DNA from: Bacillus testis
GTDB taxonomy: Bacteria; Bacillota; Bacilli; Bacillales; DSM-1321
Assembly (NCBI RefSeq): GCF_001243895.1
Contig: NZ_LN851186.1
Location: forward strand, 2,257,300-2,321,299
Length of the DNA: 64,000 bases
Direction: 5' to 3'
Program-made: the position numbers and the translations under genes
Shown here: positions 45,721 through 54,491 of the stretch, one piece after another
How positions within the stretch are numbered: position 1 is the first letter of the stretch
How the letters are laid out: every line of letters begins with the position of its first letter
Notes under the pieces: model-generated
Database searches by the model: none
Seen by the model: the letters and a program-made list of their open reading frames with translations, nothing else
Told to the model about the DNA's origin: nothing

Positions 45721-46683
45721 TCACGACTCCCTTACTACAACTTGAAATGGACCTTTTCCTGTTTTGATTGTTTTTTGTATACGAATGGATTCCGAATTAA
45801 GCATATACATGCGATTATTATCATAGGATGCCACTACAATCATCTCTCGGTATGTTCCGATTTCAAATGGATTTACTCCGACCTTCAGTGCCTGAACGGA
45901 CTTATCGGATGCTTCCCATTTGTAGATTGTACTATTGCCATGGCTAATAATAAATATAGAATCCTTAATTGTTAAAATTTTGACAGGCATCGTCGGCGCA
46001 TTTTGTCGGGCAACCAGCTTTCCTGTTGCTAAAGAATAGATATGCACATTCTGTTCCAATTCACTGCCGGCCCCGTGTCCGCCAACCCAAAGGTTTCTTC
46101 CTCCAGGTTCAATCGCCATACCTGACGAATATTTCTCCACTCCGATTGCCGGAAAGTTTTGTAGCGTCCGGCTGTCCAAAACGGATAGTTTCGTATCATA
46201 AAAATTACTGACATATAACTTACCGTCATATTCCAGTACTGAATTAGGCTGATTGCCTACTTTTTTAGCATTGATTTCTTTGCCGTCCAACGAATAAAGG
46301 CGAATCTCATCGTGCGTTTGGTCAACCAGCACCAAACGGTTGCCTCCCTTAAGAAGAGACATATTCACGATTCCTTCCCCTGTTGGCCAAATGTCAGTCT
46401 GTTTCCCTTCGCTTAATGAAAAAATATGGATAGCGTCCATCTCTTTTCCGTAAACAGCCAAGTGATCTTGATCAGGCAGCAAACAGGCACCTGAAATCGG
46501 TTCGTAGAATTGCCAGGACATCTCTCTGCTATTCGTCTCGGCATCTACGAATGTTATACTGCTATCCTTCAGGTTCACACTTGCAATAAAAGGCATCCCC
46601 CTTGGCACTTTTTCGAAAGTATCCATAGAAACCCCACCTAACAAGCATACCGAAAGAATAACAACAAACCCCATTTTCCTCAT
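45721..46683 (-). CDS. Exported YncE-like beta-propeller protein
   Basis: 320 residues. An N-terminal signal/anchor (MGFVVILSVCLLGGVSM) is followed by about six repeated beta-blade motifs, such as IYSLATGKLVARQNAPTMP and RTLQNFPAIGVEKYSSGMAIEPGGRNLWVGG, the pattern of seven-bladed YVTN/YncE propellers. The position of a cysteine is not a lipobox. It lies four bases before the response regulator gene and heads the cluster propeller-regulator-kinase-YtkA. Possibly a ligand-binding accessory protein for the sensor; this is inference. Confidence 0.75.
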   Translation of the reverse strand: MRKMGFVVILSVCLLGGVSMDTFEKVPRGMPFIASVNLKDSSITFVDAETNSREMSWQFYEPISGACLLPDQDHLAVYGKEMDAIHIFSLSEGKQTDIWPTGEGIVNMSLLKGGNRLVLVDQTHDEIRLYSLDGKEINAKKVGNQPNSVLEYDGKLYVSNFYDTKLSVLDSRTLQNFPAIGVEKYSSGMAIEPGGRNLWVGGHGAGSELEQNVHIYSLATGKLVARQNAPTMPVKILTIKDSIFIISHGNSTIYKWEASDKSVQALKVGVNPFEIGTYREMIVVASYDNNRMYMLNSESIRIQKTIKTGKGPFQVVVRES

Positions 46684-46874
46684 TTTCCCACCATCCCATC
46701 TCCCTACCCCATTTTACCTGACGACTGTGAAATATGTATGTGCTGTTGATGAATTTTCATATTGTTTTTAAACAAATTCATAGAATTATTTGTACATACT
46801 TTCCCGTATAACAGAAAGAATAAAGAAAAAGCTTTTTGCCATTCGGAATCAATAACGATGAGGAGGATCGGAAA

Positions 46875-47117
46875 ATGGCAGGGAAATATCGTTGCCCCCA
46901 ATGCAAAACAAACCGAACAAGATTTAATCTGCTAGAACAAGTCCCAAAGCCGGTTAAACTTGATGCCCATACCGGCGACATTATCAAGGAATATGTGTCC
47001 GGTGAAACTGAACCTTTCCATATGGCGTACAACGGCCCGCATATCCGTGTTCAATGTGCAGCCTGCGGCTTAGTAGAAAGTGAGCAGACCTTCCAAGCAT
47101 ATGGGCAGCTGCCCTAA
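46875..47117 (+). CDS. Small zinc-ribbon protein
   Basis: 80 residues from the ATG at 46875 after GAGGAGGATCGGAAA; a longer frame starts too far upstream. Two Cys pairs, CPQC (about 6-9) and CAAC (about 60-63), form a zinc ribbon. The middle has TGDIIKEYVSGETEPFHMAYN. No family recognised. It ends at a strong terminator. Confidence 0.7.
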   Translation: MAGKYRCPQCKTNRTRFNLLEQVPKPVKLDAHTGDIIKEYVSGETEPFHMAYNGPHIRVQCAACGLVESEQTFQAYGQLP

Positions 47118-47118
47118 A

Positions 47119-47156
47119 ATAAGAGAGCATATGAACCTTTTCATATGCTCTCTTAT
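47119..47156. terminator. Strong bidirectional terminator
   Basis: AAGAGAGCATATGAA-CCTT-TTCATATGCTCTCTT, a 15-bp perfect stem with a 4-base loop, just after the zinc-ribbon gene. Confidence 0.85.
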
Positions 47157-47261
47157 ACATTCTGATGATTAAAATTCATGGACTTCCGTAACAGCTGCAT
47201 TAGAGAAACCGTTAAAAAGAAAAGAAGCTATGGCTACCACAGCTCCTCGATTCGTAAGCGT

Positions 47262-47432
47262 TTATTTTAATTTTTCAGGATTCATTATTTTTATTGACAT
47301 GACTTCTCCACAATCCATGCAAACGGTATAGACTTTTTCTGAACCAAACCCCGTTTTTTTATCTAAAGGACGAAGATTAATATAATCTGTTGCTTGTACA
47401 AACGAATCTCCATCACAATTTTTACAATTCAT
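47262..47432 (-). CDS. 56-residue zinc-ribbon protein
   Basis: Reads MNCKNCDGDSFVQATDY..., with cysteine pairs CKNC (3-6) and CMDC (38-41) around a basic middle RPLDKKTGFGSEK, and ends ...NPEKLK. AGGAGGTAAATATAC lies just before the ATG, which supports a real gene. It converges on the other small zinc-ribbon gene. Function unknown. Confidence 0.7.
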   Translation of the reverse strand: MNCKNCDGDSFVQATDYINLRPLDKKTGFGSEKVYTVCMDCGEVMSIKIMNPEKLK

Positions 47433-47518
47433 GTATATTTACCTCCTAAAACTTCATATGACAATATTTGCCATATCTAATTATATAAGGTAGTATTTTG
47501 TTCTGCAATTAAAAGTAA

Positions 47519-47842
47519 ACAAGAAGTTCTAATCGAAGAAGATCAAATTGGCAAGGTTATGGAGGTGAAACCCGACCAAATGAGAGGGGAAGCTTTTACG
47601 GAAACGCTTCAAACTATTATCCGATAGGGGCCAACTATTATAAAATAAAAGGGATACCGACTTCAAAGGCTATTGCCATTAAAGACGATGGCCATTGGGT
47701 TAAGGCTGTATATGCACATAAAGCGCCTTTTCACATGATGAATCTCCTGACTAACACCTTTTTTCTAGCGGCTGTTTCTGTATTGGCATTGTTTGTCCTC
47801 GGATCCATATTCCGTGCTAAAAATGCAAAACATAAAAGATAA
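47519..47842 (+). pseudogene. 5'-truncated gene remnant with C-terminal TM segment
   Basis: An open frame of 107 codons runs from just after a TAA at 47516 to the TAA at 47842 without an ATG, GTG or TTG near its beginning. It encodes a polar, Tyr/Asn/Gly-rich stretch (WQGYGGETRPNERGSFYGNA), a basic part (YYKIKGIPTSKAIAIKDDGH), then one hydrophobic segment (LAAVSVLALFVLGSIF) and a basic tail RAKNAKHKR. That is the layout of the C-terminal end of an exported, membrane-anchored protein whose 5' part is gone. No ribosome site is present. Confidence 0.5.
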
Positions 47843-47879
47843 CGACAACATATACGGCCTTATGTCATCTAATCCAGAT

Positions 47880-47918
47880 AAAAAAATCCAGCTCGCCCGA
47901 AGGCAGCTGGATTTTTTT
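47880..47918. terminator. Bidirectional terminator
   Basis: AAAAAAATCCAGCT...AGCTGGATTTTTTT with T runs on both strands, just past the DUF2188 gene stop. Confidence 0.9.
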
Positions 47919-47922
47919 CCAA

Positions 47923-48279
47923 TTAATCAGACTGCTTGGATCCATCTTCTTTATAGGTAACAACGGCGGTATCATATTTATCACTAAGTTCCCGCGCACG
48001 GTCCAACGCTTTTTCTTTTGACTCAGTAACAAAGCTTGCACGCTCAGCACCTTCCTTGATGACCTGCCAGCCATCTTCGTGCGGCTTTACTTCATAGCGT
48101 TCCTTATGCGGATTGTGCTTGGCGACGTACTCCTTTGCTTTTTCGGTCGCTATCGGAATCGCCCTGCCTTCCTCATACCCTTCATCAAGAAGTGCATTGG
48201 CAATCTCGATCGCTTTTTTTCTGACATCGGAGTCCAAATTTTTCATGCTCGGCGGATAATCGTGATTATTCCATGGCAT
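47923..48279 (-). CDS. DUF2188-domain protein
   Basis: 118 residues from the ATG at 48279 after GGGGGGATTACA. Residues 1-58 (MPWNNHDYPPSMKNLDSDVR and IEIANALLDEGYEEGRAIPI) form a ChaB-like helical part. Residues 60-110 are a DUF2188 module (ERYEVKPHEDGWQVIKEGAE, RARELSDKYDTAVVTYKEDG). Similar stress-type small proteins occur widely; no activity is known. It lies 77 bases after the CobW-type gene. Confidence 0.78.
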   Translation of the reverse strand: MPWNNHDYPPSMKNLDSDVRKKAIEIANALLDEGYEEGRAIPIATEKAKEYVAKHNPHKERYEVKPHEDGWQVIKEGAERASFVTESKEKALDRARELSDKYDTAVVTYKEDGSKQSD

Positions 48280-48356
48280 TGTAATCCCCCCATAAAAAGT
48301 ATGGTCCTTTTTTACCCTTATTTTCCGAAGCAAAACCTTTTGGCAGAACGGAAGCT

Positions 48357-49289
48357 TCACACCTCCATTTCTTTTTCCAAAGCATGCAATCCTTTATGAA
48401 TCAAGTCTTCATCCAATCCTTGGCCGATCATGACAAGATTAAGCGGCATTTTAATCAACTCCTGCAACATGACAGGTGTTCCGTAAGAATATTGGAAAAG
48501 AAATGGGTACTGCGAATGTGTAAAACCGATATACCCTTTGATCCGGTATACGGTATCCGGCAGTGCCCGCAGCCATTTTTCAAACGATTCATACTGAATG
48601 GAGGTATTAAAGGTATAGAGCACCGTCTGTAATTGCAAATCAGCAATACTATGCTTACTGTCCCCTGTTTTCGGATCCTTCTTGATTGTCCGCTGCTGGA
48701 AATCAACCAGTGCTATCTTCCCTTCATGGGTGAATAAGCACAATGCCTCGCTATTCAACGATTGAATCTCAAAAAGGATGCTACCGCTTTGCTGCTCGCT
48801 GACCAGGTCCACTTTGTTCAGCACAATGGTATCTGCATGGGCAATCTGTTCAATCATCAGTTGTCTGATTTGCGGGGCCAGTTTATCACGGTCCGCCCAC
48901 CGTGAAATATCGACCACGGTCAAAATGCCACGGTACTCCAAGGCCTCAACCAATAAAGGTGAAAGAATGCTGTCGACTACCTCAACCGGATGGGCAGCCC
49001 CTGTCGTTTCAATATAAATGGCGTCCAGGTCATTTTCTTGTGTCAACGATTGAAGCTGCGCTTCCACTTTTTCAGAGATTGTACAACAAATGCAGCCGTC
49101 AAACAATTCACGAAAAGGAACTCCTTCTTCCTCAATGATGGCCGAATCGATGGATATGCTGCCCAGTTCATTCAACAAGACAGCGATCTTGCGGCCTTCT
49201 TTCCGCTCTTGTTTCATGATATGCTGCAATAGAGTGGTCTTACCGCTCCCTAAGAATCCGCCGATTATATACACTTCTGCTTTTTTCAT
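48357..49289 (-). CDS. CobW/COG0523-family GTP-binding metallochaperone
   Basis: 310 residues. G1/Walker A is GGFLGSGKTTLLQHI; the metal-binding CxCC motif is in LFDGCICCTISEKV; G3 is ETTGAAHP, and the guanine-specific NKVDL is in DTIVLNKVDLVSE. The C-terminal CobW_C domain (about 215-310) follows. COG0523 proteins such as YciC/ZagA deliver zinc or other metals to enzymes. No Zur box was found upstream by eye, so the metal is not assigned. AGAGGTGTTGAGTC precedes the ATG. Confidence 0.88.
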   Translation of the reverse strand: MKKAEVYIIGGFLGSGKTTLLQHIMKQERKEGRKIAVLLNELGSISIDSAIIEEEGVPFRELFDGCICCTISEKVEAQLQSLTQENDLDAIYIETTGAAHPVEVVDSILSPLLVEALEYRGILTVVDISRWADRDKLAPQIRQLMIEQIAHADTIVLNKVDLVSEQQSGSILFEIQSLNSEALCLFTHEGKIALVDFQQRTIKKDPKTGDSKHSIADLQLQTVLYTFNTSIQYESFEKWLRALPDTVYRIKGYIGFTHSQYPFLFQYSYGTPVMLQELIKMPLNLVMIGQGLDEDLIHKGLHALEKEMEV

Positions 49290-49345
49290 GACTCAACACC
49301 TCTTCCATTCTTCAAATCTGATTTATCTGCTTTTTTATACTATGT

Positions 49346-49382
49346 AAAATCCCCTTCTTTACTGCTTACAAAGAAGGGTTTC
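49346..49382. terminator. Hairpin, possible second terminator after ctpA
   Basis: CCCTTCTTT / AAAGAAGGG, a 9-bp stem with a 9-base loop; GGATTTTAC follows on the minus strand and TTTCTAATG on the plus strand. It lies between copy 5 of the dispersed repeat and the CobW-type gene. Confidence 0.45.
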
Positions 49383-49462
49383 TAATGTGCATTATAGAGC
49401 ACAGCGAGAGCGAATGGAAATATTTCACTCCTTGCTTCCTCTGAAAAAAAGCATACTATTAT

Positions 49463-49563
49463 TCGTTGAACCCATCGGATTTCTACTAGCGCTTAATCTC
49501 CCCAATTACACTTCTTCGTCTTCCCTTCCGTGCTGAGTGGACGTTTTAGCGCCAGTTAGAATA
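49463..49563 (+). repeat. Dispersed intergenic repeat, copy 5
   Basis: Runs from GAACCCATCGGATTT through CTAGCGCTTAATC (49486-49498) to GGACGTTTTAGCGCCAGTTAGAATAGG. CTAGCGCT (49486-49493) and AGCGCCAG (49548-49555) are complementary except for one position, as in copy 2. It follows the ctpA terminator in opposite orientation. Confidence 0.65.
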
Positions 49564-49571
49564 GGCAAAAG

Positions 49572-49606
49572 AAAGGAATGGAGCATAGCCATGCTCCATT
49601 CCTGGT
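49572..49606 (-). terminator. Terminator of ctpA
   Basis: AGGAATGGAGCAT-GGCT-ATGCTCCATTCCT on the minus strand, a 13-bp perfect stem with a 4-base loop, followed by TTCTTTT. It lies about seven bases past the ctpA stop. Confidence 0.88.
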
Positions 49607-49612
49607 TACACT

Positions 49613-51112
49613 TTATTTCTTCAATGTTTGCGACAAAATCTCAACTGCTTTATTCAGCTGTGTATCATTGGATACGATTTTCTCGCGCAATTTATTCATC
49701 AAGGCAACAGTTGTATCGCCTTTCAAGATGCCGTCCTGTTTTAGATTGGCATCTTTTTGCAATTGGATGACTGCCGCCTTTGTCTGTTCGTCAAAAATGC
49801 CATCAACCGCACCTGTGTTGTATCCTAATGCTTCTAGCATCTGTTCGGCCGTTTTTGTTTCCGTCGAGCTGCTTCCCACTTTCATTTCCTGGTCAGGCGA
49901 AATAACGGTCAAGTGGGCATATGAAGGCAACTCTACTTTCACATCGGGCTGGATTCCTTTTTTATGGATCCAGTTGCCGTCCGGCGTCAGCCATTTAGCT
50001 GTCGTAAATTTGATATTGCTCTTGTCTTTAAACTCCTTGGCGGTCTGTACCGTGCCTTTACCAAACGTTTTTTCGCCGACCAATTTGATGCCGGCCGATT
50101 CGCTCATCGCCGCTGCAACAATTTCGGATGCGCTGGCGCTTCCTGAATCCACAAGAACGACGACAGGGAAGTTATTTTCACCCTTGTTGTCTGACTTGAA
50201 AGCCTGTTTGTTTCCCGCTCTGTCCTCAACCTGCAGGACGACTTTATTATTGGGCACAAACATGCTGGCGATCTTAACGGCCTCCTGCATGATTCCTCCC
50301 GGATTGCCGCGCAGGTCCAAGACAAGGCCTTTCATTCCTTTTTCTTTCATTTCTTTCATGCCCTTAGCCAGCTCAGTCGATGTATTTTCCGAGAAGCTGG
50401 TCACTTGGATGTGGGCAATATCGTCTTTCAGCATTTCGCTGTAGACTGTCTCGATCGGGATGGTGTCTCGGGTCAGCGTAACCTTGAAAGGGTCACTGTT
50501 GCCGCGCTTGATCATAAGGGTTACCTTTGATCCTTTCTTCCCACGGATCTTCGAGACAGCTTCAGATGAGCTCACGCCTTGCAATGCCTTTCCGTCAACG
50601 CTGACAATGATGTCATGCGCCTTCAGGCCTGCTTTTTCAGCAGGAGAGCCTTTAATCGGCGAAACGATGCTGATTTGTCCGTTCTGTTCCTGGATTTCCG
50701 CACCAATCCCTTCAAAGGAGGCGGAAATTTGCTCGTTGAAGCTGGATGCTTCTTTTTCATTCATATAGTCGGAGTAAGGATCATCAAGTGCTTCCATCAT
50801 GCCGTTGATTGCACCGTTGACAAGTGTTTGGTCTTTAACATCCGTGTAGTATTCATTCTTGATTGTATCGTATGTAGCATACAATTTGTTGAACTCGCTT
50901 CGATCATTGCTTGTCACTGTCGGCTGGACCTTCTTATCTCCGAACGTCAAGGCGATTGTCGTAACCGCTGCTGTGACGAAGATGATAAAAAACACGCCCA
51001 TTATAAAGTGAAATTTCTTAAACTTTATATACTTATTCGATTGGCCCTCGTCGGGACGTTTGTTCTCATTATCCATCTTTTCACCACTTTCGCCATCGTG
51101 CTTTCTGAACAT
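49613..51112 (-). CDS. ctpA: Carboxyl-terminal processing protease (S41)
   Basis: 499 residues. A TM anchor lies at about 35-56. The PDZ domain (about 115-200, SASFEGIGAEIQEQNG and GLKAHDIIVSVDGKAL) precedes the S41 domain with RGNPGG, the catalytic serine in VLVDSGSASASEIVAAA and the lysine in GEKTFGKGTVQ. A peptidoglycan-binding-1 domain (about 430-499, LEALGYNTGAVDGIFDEQT) ends it. It cleaves exported substrates outside the membrane. Its ATG shares a base with the stop of the yodJ gene (TAATG), so translation may be coupled; a second ATG 12 codons later is possible. Order yodJ-ctpA suggests B. subtilis CtpA rather than CtpB. Confidence 0.9.
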   Translation of the reverse strand: MFRKHDGESGEKMDNENKRPDEGQSNKYIKFKKFHFIMGVFFIIFVTAAVTTIALTFGDKKVQPTVTSNDRSEFNKLYATYDTIKNEYYTDVKDQTLVNGAINGMMEALDDPYSDYMNEKEASSFNEQISASFEGIGAEIQEQNGQISIVSPIKGSPAEKAGLKAHDIIVSVDGKALQGVSSSEAVSKIRGKKGSKVTLMIKRGNSDPFKVTLTRDTIPIETVYSEMLKDDIAHIQVTSFSENTSTELAKGMKEMKEKGMKGLVLDLRGNPGGIMQEAVKIASMFVPNNKVVLQVEDRAGNKQAFKSDNKGENNFPVVVLVDSGSASASEIVAAAMSESAGIKLVGEKTFGKGTVQTAKEFKDKSNIKFTTAKWLTPDGNWIHKKGIQPDVKVELPSYAHLTVISPDQEMKVGSSSTETKTAEQMLEALGYNTGAVDGIFDEQTKAAVIQLQKDANLKQDGILKGDTTVALMNKLREKIVSNDTQLNKAVEILSQTLKK

Positions 51113-51912
51113 TATTTTGCTTCATGCGCTCGTTCAAAAAACTCTTCCAATGTGAGATTATTTTCATAGATGATTGTAGCATACTTTTTGCCTACATACC
51201 GAAAATGCCATGGTTCATATTCGTATTGTGTGATCGTTTCTTTCCCTTTTGGATAACGCAGGATAAAACCATATTTATGCGCATTGTCGGCAAGCCATTT
51301 GCCTTCTGCTGTATTTTCGAACTCCTGCACAACGTCAAGGTTCACTGAATGCGCGGAAATGTCCATCGTTAAACCAGTCTGATGTTCGCTCTCCCCTGGT
51401 ACAGCCACCAATTTCTTTGCTTCTTCGATGCCCTTTTTGGCCGCATCATTATTGAAAACAGCTTCTTGTCTGACATAGGATCGATATCCCGAAACGGCAA
51501 ACAACTCAATGTTTTCCTGTTTGGCCGCATTGAACATATCAGCCAATGCTTCTGCCGCTTCTTTTCTCATCAATGCTTTTTCTATTTGGGCATCCCCAAA
51601 GGAGTAGCTTACATTGGCACGGACCAGATCACGGGGAATGTAGCTTTCCGGCAATGCGTACGTTTTATTGACAAGCGCATACATATTATCCGGATTCTGG
51701 ATGATTTTCTTGCCGCCGATCTCCTTAATCACATTGAAGGCGGAATCGGGTATAGAAAACTCATTGGAAGTCTGCTTGTCCACTTTTTCCTCCTTAGTGG
51801 CTTTCTTCTCAGGATGTGATTGATTCTCATCGCCAGATACATTGAATTGCGATTGGCAGCCGCTTAACAGTAATACTGCAGCGAATGCAGTTGCTAGATG
51901 CTTTTTCTTCAT
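51112..51912 (-). CDS. yodJ: D-alanyl-D-alanine carboxypeptidase, VanY/YodJ type lipoprotein
   Basis: 266 residues from the ATG at 51912 after GGTGAGGGTGAAC. Lipobox LLSGC places it on the outer membrane face. The VanY domain (about 95-255) has SGYRSYVRQEAVF, the metal-ligand GESEHQTGLTMDIS and EPWHFRYVGKKYA. It trims the terminal D-Ala from peptidoglycan stem peptides. Residues 22-55 are a charged linker. B. subtilis YodJ lies in the same neighbourhood next to deoD. Coupled to ctpA. Confidence 0.9.
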   Translation of the reverse strand: MKKKHLATAFAAVLLLSGCQSQFNVSGDENQSHPEKKATKEEKVDKQTSNEFSIPDSAFNVIKEIGGKKIIQNPDNMYALVNKTYALPESYIPRDLVRANVSYSFGDAQIEKALMRKEAAEALADMFNAAKQENIELFAVSGYRSYVRQEAVFNNDAAKKGIEEAKKLVAVPGESEHQTGLTMDISAHSVNLDVVQEFENTAEGKWLADNAHKYGFILRYPKGKETITQYEYEPWHFRYVGKKYATIIYENNLTLEEFFERAHEAK

Positions 51913-52030
51913 GTTCACCCTCACCTTTATCCTTCATTTGCCAAATTGAATGGAAAAGAGAATGCACAGGGGCACCTCCATTATTCTGTAATGAATTGAA
52001 AGTGACCGGTACATTCTCATCTGAAATTGC

Positions 52031-52738
52031 TTATTTTCCTTTGATTGCTGCTTCAAGCGCCACTTCGATCATATCGTTGAATGTTGTTTGTCTTTCCTGT
52101 GCTGTCGTTTCTTCTCCAGTCAACAAATGATCGCTTACAGTCAACACTGAAAGCGCATTTCTGCCGAATTTAGCAGCAAGCGTATAAAGAGCTGAAGACT
52201 CCATTTCAATCGCAAGAATTTGGTATTGTGCCCATTTTTCATGTTCCGCATTGTCATTATAGAATTGGTCGGCAGTAAAGATATTGCCCACCTTCATATC
52301 TAGACCTTTTTCAATACCTGCATCATATGCTTTCTTAAGCAGGTCAAAACTAGCAGTTGGAGCATAATCCACTGTACCAAATGTAGCGCGGTTCATTTTG
52401 CTGTCCGTAGATGCCGCCATACCCAGGATTACATCTCTTACCTTCACATCTTTTTGGATAGCGCCGCAAGTACCTACACGGATCAAATTCTTTACATCAT
52501 AACTTTGGATTAACTCATTCACATAGATGGAGATAGAAGGAACACCCATGCCTGTCCCTTGAACAGAGATTTTGTGCCCTTTATATGTACCTGTAAACCC
52601 ATACATGCCTCTGACTTCATTATAGCAAACTGGGTTTTCCAAGAAAGTTTCAGCTATATATTTTGCGCGTAGAGGATCTCCCGGCAGTAGAATAGTATCT
52701 GCAATCTCTCCCGCTTTAGCCCCAATATGTACACTCAT
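52031..52738 (-). CDS. deoD: Purine nucleoside phosphorylase (trimeric/hexameric DeoD type)
   Basis: 235 residues. It splits purine nucleosides with phosphate to base and ribose-1-phosphate. Family blocks: [33 protein letters not shown]-like [29 protein letters not shown], and the catalytic [17 protein letters not shown] and [28 protein letters not shown] precedes the ATG. It is followed after 118 bases by yodJ on the same strand without a clear terminator between, so co-transcription is possible. Confidence 0.96.
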   Translation of the reverse strand: MSVHIGAKAGEIADTILLPGDPLRAKYIAETFLENPVCYNEVRGMYGFTGTYKGHKISVQGTGMGVPSISIYVNELIQSYDVKNLIRVGTCGAIQKDVKVRDVILGMAASTDSKMNRATFGTVDYAPTASFDLLKKAYDAGIEKGLDMKVGNIFTADQFYNDNAEHEKWAQYQILAIEMESSALYTLAAKFGRNALSVLTVSDHLLTGEETTAQERQTTFNDMIEVALEAAIKGK

Positions 52739-52881
52739 TAAAAATTCCTCCTAAAAAAACGTTTTCCAAACACCACTATACCATAGTTTTTTTAAGTAGT
52801 TAAATGGTAAGATGTCTGACCGTATCATTTTAGCCGCCACCGACAGAATACCATTATATCATTATCCGTTACTTATACAAT

Positions 52882-52909
52882 AAAACGGCGGCATTATTGC
52901 CGCCGTTTT
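52882..52909. terminator. Strong bidirectional terminator
   Basis: AAAACGGCGGCA-TTAT-TGCCGCCGTTTT, a 12-bp perfect stem with 4-base loop, five bases past the yozD stop. Confidence 0.93.
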
Positions 52910-52914
52910 GCTAT

Positions 52915-53085
52915 CTATTCTTCCATCTCTTCGTCAATGATACATTTATCAAGCAAATATTCAAAAGTGATATCGGCAATTTCTTCGAGTTCTTCTATAG
53001 TTGGCGCATAACCACGCTTGGTTAATTCTTCGAAGAAATAATCGGCTATCTCTTCGGTATCGATTACGACCTCAATCTCTCTCAA
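52915..53085 (-). CDS. yozD: YozD-like small acidic protein
   Basis: 56 residues from a TTG start, with GGGGGCGG upstream. The sequence MREIEVVIDTEEIADYFFEE and EIADITFEYLLDKCIIDEE matches my memory of B. subtilis YozD, which lies between yodN and kamA in that genome. Very acidic and helical. Function unknown. The gene is shorter than common cut-offs but the ribosome site and terminator frame it well. Confidence 0.75.
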   Translation of the reverse strand: MREIEVVIDTEEIADYFFEELTKRGYAPTIEELEEIADITFEYLLDKCIIDEEMEE

Positions 53086-53192
53086 AAAAACCGCCCCCTT
53101 TAATATACCTTTATGCCATATAAATCCTTGATAGTACCGAAATACAGAAACAAAAATCGGCTGTTTTTAAGGCTGTGGAGGAGCCGCACTCA

Positions 53193-53900
53193 TTATTTGG
53201 AGTTTTTATCGATCGGCTTACGGCTATGCGAGGAAAGATTCTTTAATTTGAGGAGAGTAAGCAGCATGACCTTTTTGTATTCTTCATCCCGGAATGTTTG
53301 GTACAAAGCGGCATAATCATTGTAAAGATCAAGCAATTGATCAATCACAAGTTTCTGTTCCTGCAGCTCTTGCAATGTGCGCACCTCAGCTTTCAGCGCC
53401 GCCTCTTGCTTTTTCATTTCTTTGGCCGGCTTTGTCTTTTTCAAAGGATACATCAAGCCCAAATCCTGAAAGTGGGCATCCGCACTTTCAGCATCCGCTA
53501 TAAGTATTAATTCATCTTCATGGGCTTCGAGCCATTCCCCATCCGATAAGCGGGAAAGCTCATAAACGACATCTTCCCATGCGTTTTCTTTGTATCTCCA
53601 AATCTCCGTACGAAAACCGATCACTTTGAAATACTCTTCCTCATATCCGTCCACCTGGACAAGATCACCGAAAAAGAACCGATATTCAATATTGATTTCC
53701 TCTTTATCCTGTACCAGATTTCCGTCGTATTCCTCCACCGAAACGAGGAGAGGCTCCAAGTACAATCCTTCGCTGTAATTCACTTCATATACGAAGGACC
53801 CCTCTATGAATTTAACATCTGTTACCTTGCCAACAGTGCCGTACATCGTAATGACAACCGTATCACCAACTTTATACCTTGCTTTCTTTTTGTTCCCCAT
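53193..53900 (-). CDS. yodN: YodN-like protein
   Basis: 235 residues from the ATG at 53900, six to eight bases after GGGGGATG. The N-terminal half is beta-rich with two KOW/SH3-like segments (ARYKVGDTVVITMYGTVGKV and FFFGDLVQVDGYEEEYFKVI). The C-terminal half (about 160-225) is a predicted coiled coil (KKQEAALKAEVRTLQELQEQ). B. subtilis YodN is of similar size in the same gene neighbourhood. Function unknown. Confidence 0.75.
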   Translation of the reverse strand: MGNKKKARYKVGDTVVITMYGTVGKVTDVKFIEGSFVYEVNYSEGLYLEPLLVSVEEYDGNLVQDKEEINIEYRFFFGDLVQVDGYEEEYFKVIGFRTEIWRYKENAWEDVVYELSRLSDGEWLEAHEDELILIADAESADAHFQDLGLMYPLKKTKPAKEMKKQEAALKAEVRTLQELQEQKLVIDQLLDLYNDYAALYQTFRDEEYKKVMLLTLLKLKNLSSHSRKPIDKNSK

Positions 53901-54023
53901 GCAGGACATCCCCCAAAGCTGATACTGTATTTACGAATAGTATATGCACAATTTGAAGGCAGGTTATTGATATTGTGGGTAATAGGCAAAGGCGATTGTC
54001 TCAAAAATCTAGAAATCCCTGCC

Positions 54024-54245
54024 TTAACGAATCATATTATTTGTATACTTCTCCCAAGCTTCATCAAACACGCTCATGCTCGAAAGGTAATGGCCATTCA
54101 GTTCTAGATAAGAACTGATTTCGTCATAATCCTTCGATTGCTTCGGGAATGTATGGTCATTAAACGCGTCATTTGCAAACTTCGTGATATCATCAATCAA
54201 TTTAGGCTGCCGATACGTCTGCAGGAATTGATAAAATGTTTTCAT
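54024..54245 (-). CDS. yozE: YozE-family (UPF0346) protein
   Basis: 73 residues from the ATG at 54245 after AAGGAGAGGAAAC; a longer frame to 54323 has no ribosome site. The pattern MKTFYQFLQTYRQPK, FANDAFNDHTFPKQS and DYDEISSYLELNGHYLSSM is that of YozE, a small helical (SAM-like fold) protein of Firmicutes with a solved structure but no known function. Single gene. Confidence 0.92.
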   Translation of the reverse strand: MKTFYQFLQTYRQPKLIDDITKFANDAFNDHTFPKQSKDYDEISSYLELNGHYLSSMSVFDEAWEKYTNNMIR

Positions 54246-54334
54246 GTTTCCTCTCCTTCCTACGTCATTCGATTGTTTTATAATATAGCGGATGTAAGAC
54301 GTACGTCCAGTATGAGTTTCCAAAACAAAAATAA

Positions 54335-54358
54335 AACCGGCCGGATTACCGGACGGTT
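54335..54358 (-). terminator. Terminator of the small membrane protein gene
   Basis: AACCGTCCGG-TAAT-CCGGCCGGTT on the minus strand (one mismatch) followed by TTATTTTTGTTTT. It lies 134 bases past the stop at 54492. Confidence 0.7.
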
Positions 54359-54491
54359 CGTTTAGAGCGCTCTATTTCCTGTCGGCATGAAGATACCGTT
54401 CTGTGTATGCCCTGATGGATGTATCCGTATGCCTATCTAGCTTCCAAAATCGTTGGTTTCTCCCACATTCAGTGCAATTGGCAAGTGCCCC

